64,000 nt of DNA from an uncultured Desulfobulbaceae bacterium (GCA_903887485.1 CAISPV010000060.1:1-64000), one strand, 5' to 3'. Shown: positions 1-10,198, counted from the stretch's first letter. Translations and numbers: made by a program. The notes: generated from the sequence alone by a model not told the origin.

Positions 1-170
1 ATCCCCACCCTGCCGTGTCAGCAGAATATTTAAACCTATGAAATAGGTGGGTATAACTCATAGCCTCGTCGGGAAGTTTGCTAAACAAACTTCCTTTAGA
101 AAACCGTAGAGATACCCTTTTTATGAGAGTTGGCTCAACATTCTGAAGATCACCAACAGGGCAGGGAAAA
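1..170 (-). ncRNA. ssrS: 6S RNA (ssrS)-like regulatory RNA downstream of zapA
   Basis: On the minus strand, a long imperfect hairpin is closed by CCCTGCCCTGT (156-166) pairing with ACACGGCAGGG (8-18), with one mismatch, and has internal purine-rich/bulged segments. It sits immediately downstream of a zapA homolog, the usual synteny of 6S RNA. Confidence 0.65.
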
Positions 171-305
171 CAGATTGCACAATAAATCCCAAACAAATTT
201 CAAGCAAACACGTCAATTGCATATCGCACCCAAAACAAAAGCGACAACATGAAGAGACAACCATCTGAAACAACTATAACAAAAATTCAAGCAAACAAAA
301 GAGAA

Positions 306-614
306 TTATCTCCGACCCTCTCCTTTTTCCAGAGAAAGCCCTGAATCAATTTTCCTTGTCAGACTGACAATCCTCTGTTCAGTGTCTGCTTTATAGCGAT
401 CAAAATTAGATTTTAACTCAAAATACCTGGAGGCAATATTCAAACTCACCAATACTGCCACCTTGCTCACCGGTATTGATCCCGAGGCACCAGACATATT
501 TTCCTTAACCAACCCTTGTACGAGATCAAGGATATCTGCCACCTCATCCTCTGGAGCCCCAGTATAGAAGGTATATTCCTGGCCGAGAAGTTCAAACCGA
601 ACAAGTCTTTCCAA
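306..614 (-). CDS. zapA: Cell division protein ZapA family
   Basis: 102 aa; LVRFELLGQEYTFYTGAPEDEVADILDLVQ...VLVSLNIASRYFEL is ZapA-like; adjacent to a 6S-like RNA and a coiled-coil ZapB-like gene. Confidence 0.75.
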   Translation of the reverse strand: MERLVRFELLGQEYTFYTGAPEDEVADILDLVQGLVKENMSGASGSIPVSKVAVLVSLNIASRYFELKSNFDRYKADTEQRIVSLTRKIDSGLSLEKGEGRR

Positions 615-697
615 GTCAACTCTCCACGACTCTGACGGATCTGCACAATATCCCTCTCAAAAGACAAGCCTCAAGAAAAATCTGTCCAAAAACCACC

Positions 698-997
698 TTA
701 AAAAAGACTTCCCTGCACGGCGCCATCCGAATTACGGTTGGTTGCGCCGGCACTGCTGTTCTCGCTCTCGCCTGCTTCCCATTCTTCAATACGTTCCAGA
801 AGCCCAGACACCCTGTTGCCGATCTCTCCTCGCTCATCCTTGAGATCAGCCAACTCCTCCTGCAAGGTGGCAATCGCAGCCTCCCGCTGCAACAAAAGCT
901 CATCAACTTTCTTTTTATCTGCCTGCAAGGCATTAAATCTTTCCAATAGCTTAGCAACAAAATCCTCTAGACGCCCTAACTCGCTATCCTGCATCAT
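698..997 (-). CDS. Coiled-coil ZapB-like / cell-division-associated protein
   Basis: Heptad-rich coiled coil (LGRLEDFVAKLLERFNALQADKKKVDELLLQREAAIATLQEEL), directly upstream of zapA; start set at internal MMQD rather than the longest ORF start. Confidence 0.55.
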   Translation of the reverse strand: MMQDSELGRLEDFVAKLLERFNALQADKKKVDELLLQREAAIATLQEELADLKDERGEIGNRVSGLLERIEEWEAGESENSSAGATNRNSDGAVQGSLF

Positions 998-1219
998 ATC
1001 CTTTACTCCTGTAATTATTATAATAAATACAAAACACTTTTTACACATCAACAAACAATCTAAATATACCCACGGCCTGTATTCTCCGCAAGCATTAAGC
1101 TATTTTCACAAAATAATATCCTCAGCAGAATAAAAACAGCAGTCGCTTTTTATCAATTTCTGGAACGAGCGATACTGGAGCAGTGCGAACAAGGCCCCCA
1201 ACTCCCCACCATCCTTACT

Positions 1220-1705
1220 TCATCCCCTTGAATAGCTCCAACTCAGGGGCCGACCATCGCGATAAGGCATATACCCATGAAATGGAAAGATATTATCATC
1301 AAAAACCATATCCAGAAAATACTTATCCCCCTCCCACATCGGCAACAGATGCAACTCATCCAATCGGCACCACCGCAGATCACCTTCTTCATTGGAGGTC
1401 TTGGGTGTGCCGCTAAAGCGATCTATCCGATAGATAAAACCAAACCAATCCTCTCCGCCGCGACCGAAACCGGCCCAATTCACCGTTCCTCGCAACGTAG
1501 CCTCCTCACACAACAGGCCCGACTCTTCATAAACCTCCCGACTGAGACACGAAAAAATATCCTCCTGCCGTTTCATCTTGCCTCCAAGACCATTATATTT
1601 CCCCAGATGCTGATCAGTGGCTCGCTTGTTCCTGTGAACAAGTAAGGTTTGCTGACCATCTAGAGAAAGAATAAAACCAAGTGTTGCCAATATTGGAGTG
1701 TACAT
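1220..1705 (-). CDS. NUDIX hydrolase (MutT-like, 8-oxo-dGTP diphosphatase type)
   Basis: Nudix box GLGGKMKRQEDIFSCLSREVYEESGL. Confidence 0.85.
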   Translation of the reverse strand: MYTPILATLGFILSLDGQQTLLVHRNKRATDQHLGKYNGLGGKMKRQEDIFSCLSREVYEESGLLCEEATLRGTVNWAGFGRGGEDWFGFIYRIDRFSGTPKTSNEEGDLRWCRLDELHLLPMWEGDKYFLDMVFDDNIFPFHGYMPYRDGRPLSWSYSRG

Positions 1706-1772
1706 CAGGCCTTCCTTATGATTAAATAAAGGGTATCGTTCTTTTCAACTTTTAACTTTTAACTTTTGCAAC

Positions 1773-3011
1773 ATGAAACCCGCAAACTCAGAGACTTTTA
1801 CCCTCATCCACCAATCCAGCGCCCATAGGTTGCTGACGTCCTTCCTTGTTGCCACTATGGCATTCCTTTGTCTTTTAGGCAACACTTCCGATCTTGGCGC
1901 GACGGTCAGCAATAAAAATTTCCCTACATTTCCGGCCATTCAGACCAATGTCGCTTTCTGGGAAAAAATCTACACCACATACTCTACCAGCGAAGCCGTC
2001 ATCCACGACAAGTACGACTTGACAAAAATCTATGGAGTAATCCCCATTGTTGATTATCTCCAGCCCGGCGCCAGGCAGCTCAATGAACCCCTGCTCGAAA
2101 CAGCTAAACAGAAATACAGCACCATTCTGACCCACCTTGCCCAGGGGAATCCCCCCATCACCAAAGAAGAACATCGAATCGCCGCCATGTATCAAGGTGC
2201 CCGCAAGTCACAACTGCAAAAGGCCAGCGAATCCATCCGTGTCCAGATTGGCCAGAAAGAACAATTCAGGGAAGGAGTTGTGCGTTCGGGAGCGTATCTC
2301 CATGAGATCAAACGAATACTCCGCTCATATGACCTCCCGGAAGAACTCGCCTACCTGCCTCATGTTGAATCTTCCTTTAATCCCGACGCCTACAGCAAGG
2401 CGGGGGCCTCCGGCCTTTGGCAGTTCACCAGGTCAACAGGAAAACAGTATCTGCGCATCGACCATACCATTGATGAACGCCAGGATCCATTGAGGGCAAC
2501 TCACGCAGCCGCAAAATTCCTGAAAAGAAATCACTCTGTTCTTGGCAGTTGGCCCTTGGCCCTTACTGCCTACAATTGTGGAACATCAGGAATGTGCCGG
2601 GCAAAAAAAGACAAAGGCTCTTATGAAAAGATCTTTCTGGAATATGAGGAGGGACATTTCAAATTTGCCTCACGCAACTATTATCCAGAATTTCTTGCCG
2701 CCATCCGGGCCGCGCAAAAGCTTGAGCAGAATCCATCTTCGCGCTCCCTCCAATCTGCACCATTAACGACTGTCCGGCTTACCAGCCGGGCATCCATAGA
2801 TGACATCAGTCGCCATTTCAAAGTCGACATCAACACCATCAAGACGCTCAACCCTGCTATCAAACCATCGATTTTTCAAGAGAAGAAACAACTTCCCCAA
2901 GGATATGAGCTAAAGCTTCCCGCTACCGTAAACCAAAAAAAACAATCAGTTACGACACAATCCAAACTCGAATTTCTGAAAAATAGCCCCCAGGCCGTTG
3001 TTCAAAAATAA
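1773..3011 (+). CDS. Lytic transglycosylase (SLT domain plus LysM-like C-terminus, MltD-like)
   Basis: LPHVESSFNPDAYSKAGASGLWQFTRSTGKQYL...ALTAYNCG; C-terminal LysM-like segment RASIDDISRHFKVDINTIKTLNP. Confidence 0.85.
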   Translation: MKPANSETFTLIHQSSAHRLLTSFLVATMAFLCLLGNTSDLGATVSNKNFPTFPAIQTNVAFWEKIYTTYSTSEAVIHDKYDLTKIYGVIPIVDYLQPGARQLNEPLLETAKQKYSTILTHLAQGNPPITKEEHRIAAMYQGARKSQLQKASESIRVQIGQKEQFREGVVRSGAYLHEIKRILRSYDLPEELAYLPHVESSFNPDAYSKAGASGLWQFTRSTGKQYLRIDHTIDERQDPLRATHAAAKFLKRNHSVLGSWPLALTAYNCGTSGMCRAKKDKGSYEKIFLEYEEGHFKFASRNYYPEFLAAIRAAQKLEQNPSSRSLQSAPLTTVRLTSRASIDDISRHFKVDINTIKTLNPAIKPSIFQEKKQLPQGYELKLPATVNQKKQSVTTQSKLEFLKNSPQAVVQK

Positions 3012-3127
3012 CGGTAACAGGATAACACCATAAACAGCATAAGAAACCGTAACGAAACAGATAAAGATATAATGGTTATTCCCTAACAGCCTTAAATCTC
3101 TGTTTACTTCAACCCAAGGAACCATCC

Positions 3128-3493
3128 ATGGACATCTCTAAACGAATTGCTGAAATGAAAAAACAACCTGGCTTCCAGGACAATGTAGGGATGGTCCTCA
3201 TCCACAACGGTGTGGTGCGCAACTGGTCGAGGAAGGACAAAAGCAAGGTCAAGGCGCTGGAAGTCACCCCTGATCTTAGCAAGATAGAGACCATCCGCCA
3301 GGAATTCCTCAAACGAGATGGTATTTTTGATATCGTTATCGAGGCCAAAAGCGGGGAGTTCCAGCCAGGCGAAGACCTGCTCTTTATCATCGTTGCCGGT
3401 GATATCCGCGAGAACATCAAGCCCGTTCTGGCGGAACTTCTTGATCGGGTCAAGGCCGAGGCTATCGCCAAACGAGAAATCATCCTCAACTAA
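3128..3493 (+). CDS. Molybdopterin synthase catalytic subunit MoaE-like protein
   Basis: 121 aa; VGMVLIHNGVVRNWSRKDKSKVKALEVTPDLSKIETIRQEFLKRDGIFDIVIEAKSGEFQPGEDLLFIIVAGDIRE resembles short MoaE-like proteins of anaerobes. Confidence 0.65.
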   Translation: MDISKRIAEMKKQPGFQDNVGMVLIHNGVVRNWSRKDKSKVKALEVTPDLSKIETIRQEFLKRDGIFDIVIEAKSGEFQPGEDLLFIIVAGDIRENIKPVLAELLDRVKAEAIAKREIILN

Positions 3494-3576
3494 AGGATTC
3501 AGACAATCTCACCCACAGGATCAACGTGCTGAGCACCGAACATTTTGTCTAAAAATTCAAAAAGGTAAAAACATTG

Positions 3577-3675
3577 CCGTACGTTGTCACCGAGCTTTCA
3601 CGAATGATCGCCAATGACAGCTCGACCATGAAAGGCGATCGAGAAAAATGCATTGAAGTCGGCATGAATGATTGA
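3577..3675 (+). pseudogene. Remnant of a response-regulator receiver (REC) domain C-terminus
   Basis: Short open frame PYVVTELSRMIANDSSTMKGDREKCIEVGMND* matches the conserved 'MKGDREKCLEAGMDD' segment of REC domains, with no upstream receiver domain. Confidence 0.45.
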
Positions 3676-3730
3676 TCACCTTCAAGATCCTTAAGAACGG
3701 CTCTACAAGAACGCTTGACCAAGAGATGGA

Positions 3731-5110
3731 ATGACTCACACCCCAAGTAAACCGTCCATAACCAGCCGCATACTGACCTGGGCAAACCAAAGCGCCGCTC
3801 CTGCAGGTGCGAAACAGGCACTCCACACCTTTACCCGGTTACTCCTGATCACAGCCAGAGAATTTCGCAAGAACGAACTTTCACTGCGCGCCAGCGCCCT
3901 TACCTACATCACCCTCCTCTCTCTGGTGCCCTTACTGGCCATGAGCACAGCGCTGGTCAAAGGATTTGGCGGCGACAATCACCTCCGTCAGGTTGTGTAC
4001 GGCTACATCGACACCCTTGAGCACAACTCAACCCCCACCGCACCTGCACCCTCTCAGCTTGATACCACACCTGCGGCAGAACCCGGCGACACAGATGAAA
4101 CAACCGCGACTCTGACCGTGCATCTCCGTTCAGCTGCGGACAAGCTTTTCAACTATGTTGACAAGACCGACTTTACCACCTTGGGATCCATCGGGGTCCT
4201 TGTTATGCTCATCACGATCATCATGGTATTTGATACCATTGAAAAGGCCATGAACGCAATCTGGCAAGTGCACTTCGGCCGCTCGGCACTGCGCAAGGTC
4301 ACGGACTATCTGGCCTTGCTGATCCTGATGCCGGTTACCATCAATATTGGCTTTGCAGCCACCACTATTCTCAAAAGCCCGACATTACTAGGCAAAATCG
4401 AACCGTTCCTGCCAGTGATCTGGCTGCAAACCAGCTTTCTTCTCTTGCTGCCAATCCTGTTTATTACCCTTGCCTTATCGATCACTTACATGGCCTTTCC
4501 CAATACCAGGGTCCACCCAATCCCCGCCTTGATTGGCGCGATCTTTGCCGGGTCCCTCTGGTTTATCACCCAGAATATCTTTATCAGCCTGCAGATTGGA
4601 GTCTCAAACTACAACGCCATCTATGGTTCCTTTGCCACACTTCCCCTGTTTCTGGTCTGGTTATACCTTGGTTGGATTTTTATTCTGAGCGGCGCCCAGG
4701 TCGCCTTCGCCTGCCAGACGCATCACAACTATCAACTCCTTCCTGAACCACCAACGCCTGCCCAACAACTCAGTGCCGCCTTTGATATAGTCCATCAGGT
4801 CTTTCTCTCTTTTGACAGACAGCAGACACTGACGATCAAAATGCTCCCCGACCTCTGCCCTGGGCATCCCCCCTCTCTTATCTCCTCAACCATTGAGCAG
4901 CTGCTTGCCGCTGGCATCATCCATATCGAGGATAAAGAACAGCACCTGTTTCCCACCCTGCCAGCCGCAAAACTCAGTCAAGGCACTCTCGTCAAGGCCA
5001 TTCTGGGCAGAGAAACTCCCGACACCGAAGGTGGCAGGCAAAGCCGAAACGCCATAGAGGCGGCCAGTCAAGCGCTTCCTCTGAGCTTCCAGGAAAATCA
5101 AAAGAGTTAG
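3731..5110 (+). CDS. YihY/virulence factor BrkB family inner membrane protein
   Basis: Multi-TM, ASALTYITLLSLVPLLAMSTALVKGFGG and NYNAIYGSFATLPLFLVWLYLGWIFILSGAQVAF motifs of the YihY/BrkB family. Confidence 0.85.
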   Translation: MTHTPSKPSITSRILTWANQSAAPAGAKQALHTFTRLLLITAREFRKNELSLRASALTYITLLSLVPLLAMSTALVKGFGGDNHLRQVVYGYIDTLEHNSTPTAPAPSQLDTTPAAEPGDTDETTATLTVHLRSAADKLFNYVDKTDFTTLGSIGVLVMLITIIMVFDTIEKAMNAIWQVHFGRSALRKVTDYLALLILMPVTINIGFAATTILKSPTLLGKIEPFLPVIWLQTSFLLLLPILFITLALSITYMAFPNTRVHPIPALIGAIFAGSLWFITQNIFISLQIGVSNYNAIYGSFATLPLFLVWLYLGWIFILSGAQVAFACQTHHNYQLLPEPPTPAQQLSAAFDIVHQVFLSFDRQQTLTIKMLPDLCPGHPPSLISSTIEQLLAAGIIHIEDKEQHLFPTLPAAKLSQGTLVKAILGRETPDTEGGRQSRNAIEAASQALPLSFQENQKS

Positions 5111-5237
5111 TACCCATCTCGAAAAATATGGTATACGTTAACAGCCACTGTCCAGATGAGTAGAATTACCGGGACGACTGAACACATTTCAGCGTCACCT
5201 CATCTCCATCATCAACATATACCAAGAGGAAAAACAG

Positions 5238-5558
5238 ATGAAAAAGATTCTTTTATCCGCTCTTGTAACCGCCACATTCGCCAGCTTGATGATTTCCGGA
5301 TGCAAAAATGAAGAACCTAAACAACCACCGGCAAAAGAGACAACAAACCAGGCCATTCAGGCCGCTGCCAACAAAGCCCATGCGGTTATTGACAAAACCG
5401 CAACCGCCTCACAGACCTTAACCGAAAGGGCGAATGAAATAAAAGATGCCGCCCGCAAGGCAGCAACCGACATGAGCGCCACTATCCAGAAAAGCAGTCC
5501 GCAGATCACAGAAAAAACAACTGAACCTCGGCCCGCACCCGCTGAAACCCACAAATAA
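5238..5558 (+). CDS. Small putative lipoprotein
   Basis: Signal peptide with lipobox-like LMISGC; Ala/Lys-rich remainder. Confidence 0.55.
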   Translation: MKKILLSALVTATFASLMISGCKNEEPKQPPAKETTNQAIQAAANKAHAVIDKTATASQTLTERANEIKDAARKAATDMSATIQKSSPQITEKTTEPRPAPAETHK

Positions 5559-5617
5559 CAGCTCAGTCAACTCTGACCTCCACAGAATAACCGACCAGGA
5601 TTCATCAGGAATACCCC

Positions 5618-6130
5618 ATGACCAACAATGATACTCTCCGCAGGATCCGCTACGCACTCGACCTGCCCGACACAACAATCGTTGAGATATGCAAACTCGG
5701 CGGACACAATCTGGAAAAGTCATCCATCACTGCCTTGCTGAAAAAGGAAGAGGAAGAAGGCTACCTTGCATGCAGTGATCTGGTCATGGGTTCCTTTCTC
5801 GATGGTTTCATTATCCACAAAAGAGGCCCTAAAGAAAACAAAGCCGAACAAGCGGATGCAGCATCGCCCATCACCAACAATATCATCCTCAAAAAACTAC
5901 GCATTGCCCTGGAACTGAAAGAAGATGCCCTGCTGGAAATCCTGGAGCTGGCCCATGCCGGTATCACCAAGGCCAAGCTCAGCGCCTTGTTTCGAAAAGA
6001 AGGCCATAAAAATTACAAGGAATGCGGCAATCAGTTTCTCAGGAGCTTCCTGAAAGGACTCACTATTCGTTTCAGAGATCAGCGAGATCAAAGAGATGAC
6101 TCCCGCCCTGTGAGGCAAGAACAGTCATGA
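5618..6130 (+). CDS. DUF1456 family protein (YehS-like)
   Basis: Two copies of the DUF1456-type repeat (NDTLRRIRYALDL...; NNIILKKLRIALEL...). Confidence 0.8.
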   Translation: MTNNDTLRRIRYALDLPDTTIVEICKLGGHNLEKSSITALLKKEEEEGYLACSDLVMGSFLDGFIIHKRGPKENKAEQADAASPITNNIILKKLRIALELKEDALLEILELAHAGITKAKLSALFRKEGHKNYKECGNQFLRSFLKGLTIRFRDQRDQRDDSRPVRQEQS

Positions 6131-6993
6131 GAAACCTCCTGACCAAAAACAAATCAGACATCCTGACCTTTCTCACGGATGCCGGCTACTCAAAGACCAA
6201 GGCCAAACAACTGATCAAGCATGGGGCGGTGACCATTGGTGACAAAGAGGCGACACGACCAGACCAGCTCTTGTTGCCGGGAGAATTGGTGAGCGTTCGT
6301 TCAGAACAGGAAATGCGCGAGCAGGCCAGAGAGTGCCCAGGACTCACCATACTTTACGAAGACGAAGACATCATTGTCATCGACAAGCCTTCGGGATTGT
6401 TGACTATTGCCACTGAAAATGAAAAAAGGAAGACCGCCTTTTACCTGCTCAGCAGCTATCTCAAGGAACGGTCAAAATCGCCGCAAGCGCGGATCTTCAT
6501 CGTCCACCGTCTCGATCAGGGGACCTCAGGACTGCTGGTTTTTGCCAAAAACGAGGCAGCAAAACAGGTCCTCCAGGATCAATGGGATCATGCCGACAAG
6601 AGATACTCCGCCATCGTGGAAGGGGTTCCCAGAGAGAGAGAAGGACAGATTACAAGCATGCTCGCCGAGTCAAAGGCCCTACGGGTCTATACCGTCAGGG
6701 ATAATAGCGAAGAGGGGAAGGAGGCCACAACCAACTACAAGGTAGTCAAAGGAAATGACACCTATACCTTGCTCGATATCACCCTGGTCACCGGACGCAA
6801 GAACCAGATTCGCGTCCACATGACCGACCTTGGCCACCCCATTGCCGGCGACAAAAAATATGGCGCCAAGACCAATCCTCTGCGCCGGTTGGCCCTGCAC
6901 GCATATTACCTCTCCTTTCCTCATCCGACCATCCCCGAGAAACGGATGGAATTCGAAATCAAGATACCAGGGAAATTTTACATACTTTTTTGA
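6127..6993 (+). CDS. RluA-family pseudouridine synthase
   Basis: S4-like N-terminus and VHRLDQGTSGLLVFAKNEAAK catalytic motif. Confidence 0.88.
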   Translation: MRNLLTKNKSDILTFLTDAGYSKTKAKQLIKHGAVTIGDKEATRPDQLLLPGELVSVRSEQEMREQARECPGLTILYEDEDIIVIDKPSGLLTIATENEKRKTAFYLLSSYLKERSKSPQARIFIVHRLDQGTSGLLVFAKNEAAKQVLQDQWDHADKRYSAIVEGVPREREGQITSMLAESKALRVYTVRDNSEEGKEATTNYKVVKGNDTYTLLDITLVTGRKNQIRVHMTDLGHPIAGDKKYGAKTNPLRRLALHAYYLSFPHPTIPEKRMEFEIKIPGKFYILF

Positions 6994-7015
6994 ACAACCT
7001 CTTCGTTCTTCTCTT

Positions 7016-8029
7016 TTATCGCCAAACCCCGGCAATCTGTTCCCCGCACTGCGGACAGCAGCCACCAACAACCCTGTTTTCCTCGATACAGAACCCCAGA
7101 CGGCTGACCAGCCGGGCCTGACACGACGGACACGCGGTATTTTCTCCCCCTGAGCCAGGGACATTGCCTTCATAAACATACCTCAGTCCAGCCGCAAGTC
7201 CAATCTCCCTGGCCTTCTGCAGAGACGCCGCCGACGTGGCCGGCCTGTCGGTCAATTTATAGGTGGGATAAAACGCGGTCACATGCCAGGGCAAGGACGG
7301 ATCAACAGAGAGTATAAATTCAGCAATTTTAGCCAGTTCCGCATCACTATCATTGAGTCCGGGAATGACCAGGGTGGTAATCTCCACCCACACCCCCAGC
7401 TCATGCATGAGCCGCACCGTATCCAGCACCGGTTGCAGACGAGCCCCGCATATTTTCCGGTAAAAATCATCGCTGAAGGATTTAATATCGATATTAATGG
7501 CATCCAAAACCGGCGCCAGTTTCCGGGTTGTCTTTTCTGTCATATAGCCGTTGGAGACAAAGATATTCTTCAACCCCCGGGCACGGGCCAGCACACTGCA
7601 ATCATAGGCAAACTCGAAAAAAATCGTTGGTTCCACATAGGTATAGCTGATCGATTGACAGCCGTTACGCAAAGCGCTGGCCACCACGTATTCCGGTGAT
7701 CGCAGGATACCGGGGACCGCGTCAGCGGCAAAGGGGCCCGGCTGGGAGATGGAAAAATTCTGACAATGACGGCAATGGAAATTACAGCCAACCGTGGAGA
7801 TGGAATAGGACTGGCTTCCAGGCAGCACATGAAACAGCGGCTTCTTCTCCACTGGATCCACATTCTCCGCCACTAACCACCCATAGACCAGACTGTACAG
7901 CACTCCCTTTCTGTTCTCACGCACCCCGCAGATTCCCCGATGTCCATCCTTGATCCGGCAATGATGGGCGCAAAGTTCACAGATCACCTCACCACTATCG
8001 CCCTTACTGTATAATTGTGCCTCATGCAT
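7016..8029 (-). CDS. amrS: AmmeMemoRadiSam system radical SAM enzyme
   Basis: CELCAHHCRIKDGHRGICGVRENRKG...CNFHCRHCQNFSISQ radical SAM cysteines. Confidence 0.88.
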   Translation of the reverse strand: MHEAQLYSKGDSGEVICELCAHHCRIKDGHRGICGVRENRKGVLYSLVYGWLVAENVDPVEKKPLFHVLPGSQSYSISTVGCNFHCRHCQNFSISQPGPFAADAVPGILRSPEYVVASALRNGCQSISYTYVEPTIFFEFAYDCSVLARARGLKNIFVSNGYMTEKTTRKLAPVLDAINIDIKSFSDDFYRKICGARLQPVLDTVRLMHELGVWVEITTLVIPGLNDSDAELAKIAEFILSVDPSLPWHVTAFYPTYKLTDRPATSAASLQKAREIGLAAGLRYVYEGNVPGSGGENTACPSCQARLVSRLGFCIEENRVVGGCCPQCGEQIAGVWR

Positions 8030-8051
8030 CAGAAGACCCTCCCAGCTTAGG

Positions 8052-8819
8052 TTAATCCTTCACCACCTGTTGCCAGCTGCCATCATGATACAGATAGTGG
8101 GGAGTAAAGCGGCTTTTATAGTTCATGGCCGCCACGGACTGAATATAATAACCAAGATACAGATAACTGATTTGCTGGTTGAGACAGATTTCCGCCAGGG
8201 TCAGGATATTAAAGGTACCCAGACTCCGCCCGCCCTGATCCGGATCAAAATAAAAATAGACGGCATTCATCCAGTTGGCGCCCACATCGACAATAGCGGA
8301 ACCGACCAGCCTGCCCGCCAAGCGATACCGGATCTCCATGCACGTTACAAGAGAGGTCAGGAAAAAACCGGAATAATAACTCTCGGCCTGATTGTTCTTG
8401 TGCGGATAGCGACTGGACAGAAATTTCTGACACAGGGCCAGATTTTCCGGACTCAACTGCACCGGCCCGAACTCGATCTCCAGATCCTGGTTCTTTTTCA
8501 TCACCCGCCGCTGATTGCGATTGAACCGGAGCTCCTCTGGATGCAGACGGATAGGGACACAGGCGGAGCAGGCAGGACAGCGCATGGCGTATAGACAATT
8601 GCCGTTGCGGCGATAGCCGGAGGCCAGGAACAACTCCATGATCCGCTCGGGAATCGGGGCAAACAGGGCCTGATAAAAAACCGCGGTATGGGGAAGATGA
8701 TAAGGACACTCCACCGCCATCTCGACAAAATACTCATCCAAACGGGGTCGCAGTTCCGCAAATTCGACAGCACACTGTTGATCGTAATGAGTCATAGAAA
8801 TCATAAGCCAGAAGGCCAT
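8052..8819 (-). CDS. bpt: Aspartate/glutamate leucyltransferase (arginyltransferase family, Bpt)
   Basis: ATE N-terminal CPYHLPHTAVFYQ...LFLASGYRRNGNCLYAMRCPACSACVPIR and C-terminal GYYIQSVAAMNYKSRFTPHYL motifs. Confidence 0.88.
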   Translation of the reverse strand: MAFWLMISMTHYDQQCAVEFAELRPRLDEYFVEMAVECPYHLPHTAVFYQALFAPIPERIMELFLASGYRRNGNCLYAMRCPACSACVPIRLHPEELRFNRNQRRVMKKNQDLEIEFGPVQLSPENLALCQKFLSSRYPHKNNQAESYYSGFFLTSLVTCMEIRYRLAGRLVGSAIVDVGANWMNAVYFYFDPDQGGRSLGTFNILTLAEICLNQQISYLYLGYYIQSVAAMNYKSRFTPHYLYHDGSWQQVVKD

Positions 8820-8830
8820 TCGAACCTTCC

Positions 8831-10198
8831 CTATACCAATCCCTGTTCCAGCATGGCACGAGCCACCTTGACAAATCCGGCAATATTGGCGCCGGCAACG
8901 TAATTTCCCGACACACCATATTCCGCCGCTGTATCAAGACAACTCTGATGAATAAACTTCATGATCTGCCTGAGCCTGGCATCCACCTCAACCCTCGACC
9001 AGGACAGCCGCATGGCATTCTGGGCCATCTCCATCCCGGAGACCGCCACCCCGCCGGCATTTGCCGCCTTGCCCGGCCCGTACAGGATATTCTGGGCAAG
9101 AAAGAGCTCCACCGCCTCGGGCAGACATGGCATATTGGCCCCTTCACAGACCAGACCAACACCACCTGCCAGGAGCCGGGCCGCATCATGGCCATTGATC
9201 TCATTCTGGGTCGCGCAGGGGAAGGCGCAATCCGCAGGAAAGCTCCACACCAGATGCTGATCCCCATCAGCCGCCAGCGGATCACAAGGGATATAAATGG
9301 CACCAGGATAGCGCTCTCCATATTCAGTCAGCCGCCCCCGCCGAAAATTTTTTAGATCCTTGATAAAGGCAAGTTTATCTAGATCAAGTCCCTGCTCGTC
9401 ATAGATGACACCCGTGGAATCAGACAGGGTCAACACCCGGCCCCCGAGTTCCAGCGCCTTTTCGGCGGCGAACAGGGCCACATTCCCTGCCCCGGAGATC
9501 AGGCAGCGCTTGCCTTCCAGCGTCTGGCCACGGGTGGCAAGCATCTCGCCAGCAAAATAAACCATCCCGTAACCAGCGGCCTCAGGCCGAATCAGACTGC
9601 CACCCCAGGCAAGACCTTTGCCGGTCAATACCCCCGTGAATTCATTGGCTATTTTTTTATACATCCCAAAGAGATAGCCAATCTCCCGGCCCCCAACCCC
9701 GATGTCACCAGCGGGGATATCGGTATCCGGCCCGATATGCCGGGACAGCTCAGCCATGAAGGCCTGACAGAAGCGCATAACCTCCCCGTCTGATCTTCCC
9801 TTGGGATCAAAATCAGCACCGCCCTTGGCCCCGCCCAGGACCAGAGGAGTCAGTGCGTTTTTAAACACCTGCTCAAAGGCCAGAAACTTCATGATCCCCA
9901 AATTCACCGAAGGATGGAAGCGCAGACCGCCCTTGTACGGACCAAGGGCGCTGTTCATCTGCACCCGGTACCCGCGATTCACCTGCACCTGCCCCTTATC
10001 ATCCATCCATGGCACCCGGAACAGGATGACCCGCTCCGGCTCCATGATCCGTTCAAGCACGGCCAGTCGGCGATATTCAGGATGATGCTCCAGCACTGGC
10101 CCAATCGTAGCAAGCACCCCGAGCACAGCCTGATGAAACTCACGCTGTTCAGGGTCCCTGCCTTGCACCCAATTCATTATCTCATCCACAGATGCCAT
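8831..10198 (-). CDS. gdhA: NADP-specific glutamate dehydrogenase
   Basis: RGYRVQMNSALGPYKGGLRFHPSVNLGIMKFLAFEQVFKNALT and PLVLGGAKGGADFDPKGRSDGEVMRFCQAFM. Confidence 0.95.
   Translation of the reverse strand: MASVDEIMNWVQGRDPEQREFHQAVLGVLATIGPVLEHHPEYRRLAVLERIMEPERVILFRVPWMDDKGQVQVNRGYRVQMNSALGPYKGGLRFHPSVNLGIMKFLAFEQVFKNALTPLVLGGAKGGADFDPKGRSDGEVMRFCQAFMAELSRHIGPDTDIPAGDIGVGGREIGYLFGMYKKIANEFTGVLTGKGLAWGGSLIRPEAAGYGMVYFAGEMLATRGQTLEGKRCLISGAGNVALFAAEKALELGGRVLTLSDSTGVIYDEQGLDLDKLAFIKDLKNFRRGRLTEYGERYPGAIYIPCDPLAADGDQHLVWSFPADCAFPCATQNEINGHDAARLLAGGVGLVCEGANMPCLPEAVELFLAQNILYGPGKAANAGGVAVSGMEMAQNAMRLSWSRVEVDARLRQIMKFIHQSCLDTAAEYGVSGNYVAGANIAGFVKVARAMLEQGLV

Noticed and set aside
3128-3493. 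MoaE-like gene considered as possible partner of the E2-like protein (MoaD/MoaE ubiquitin-like chemistry)
   Set aside because: 30 kb away, MoaE-like proteins function in molybdopterin synthesis, and no MoaD/E1 gene sits next to the E2-like gene.
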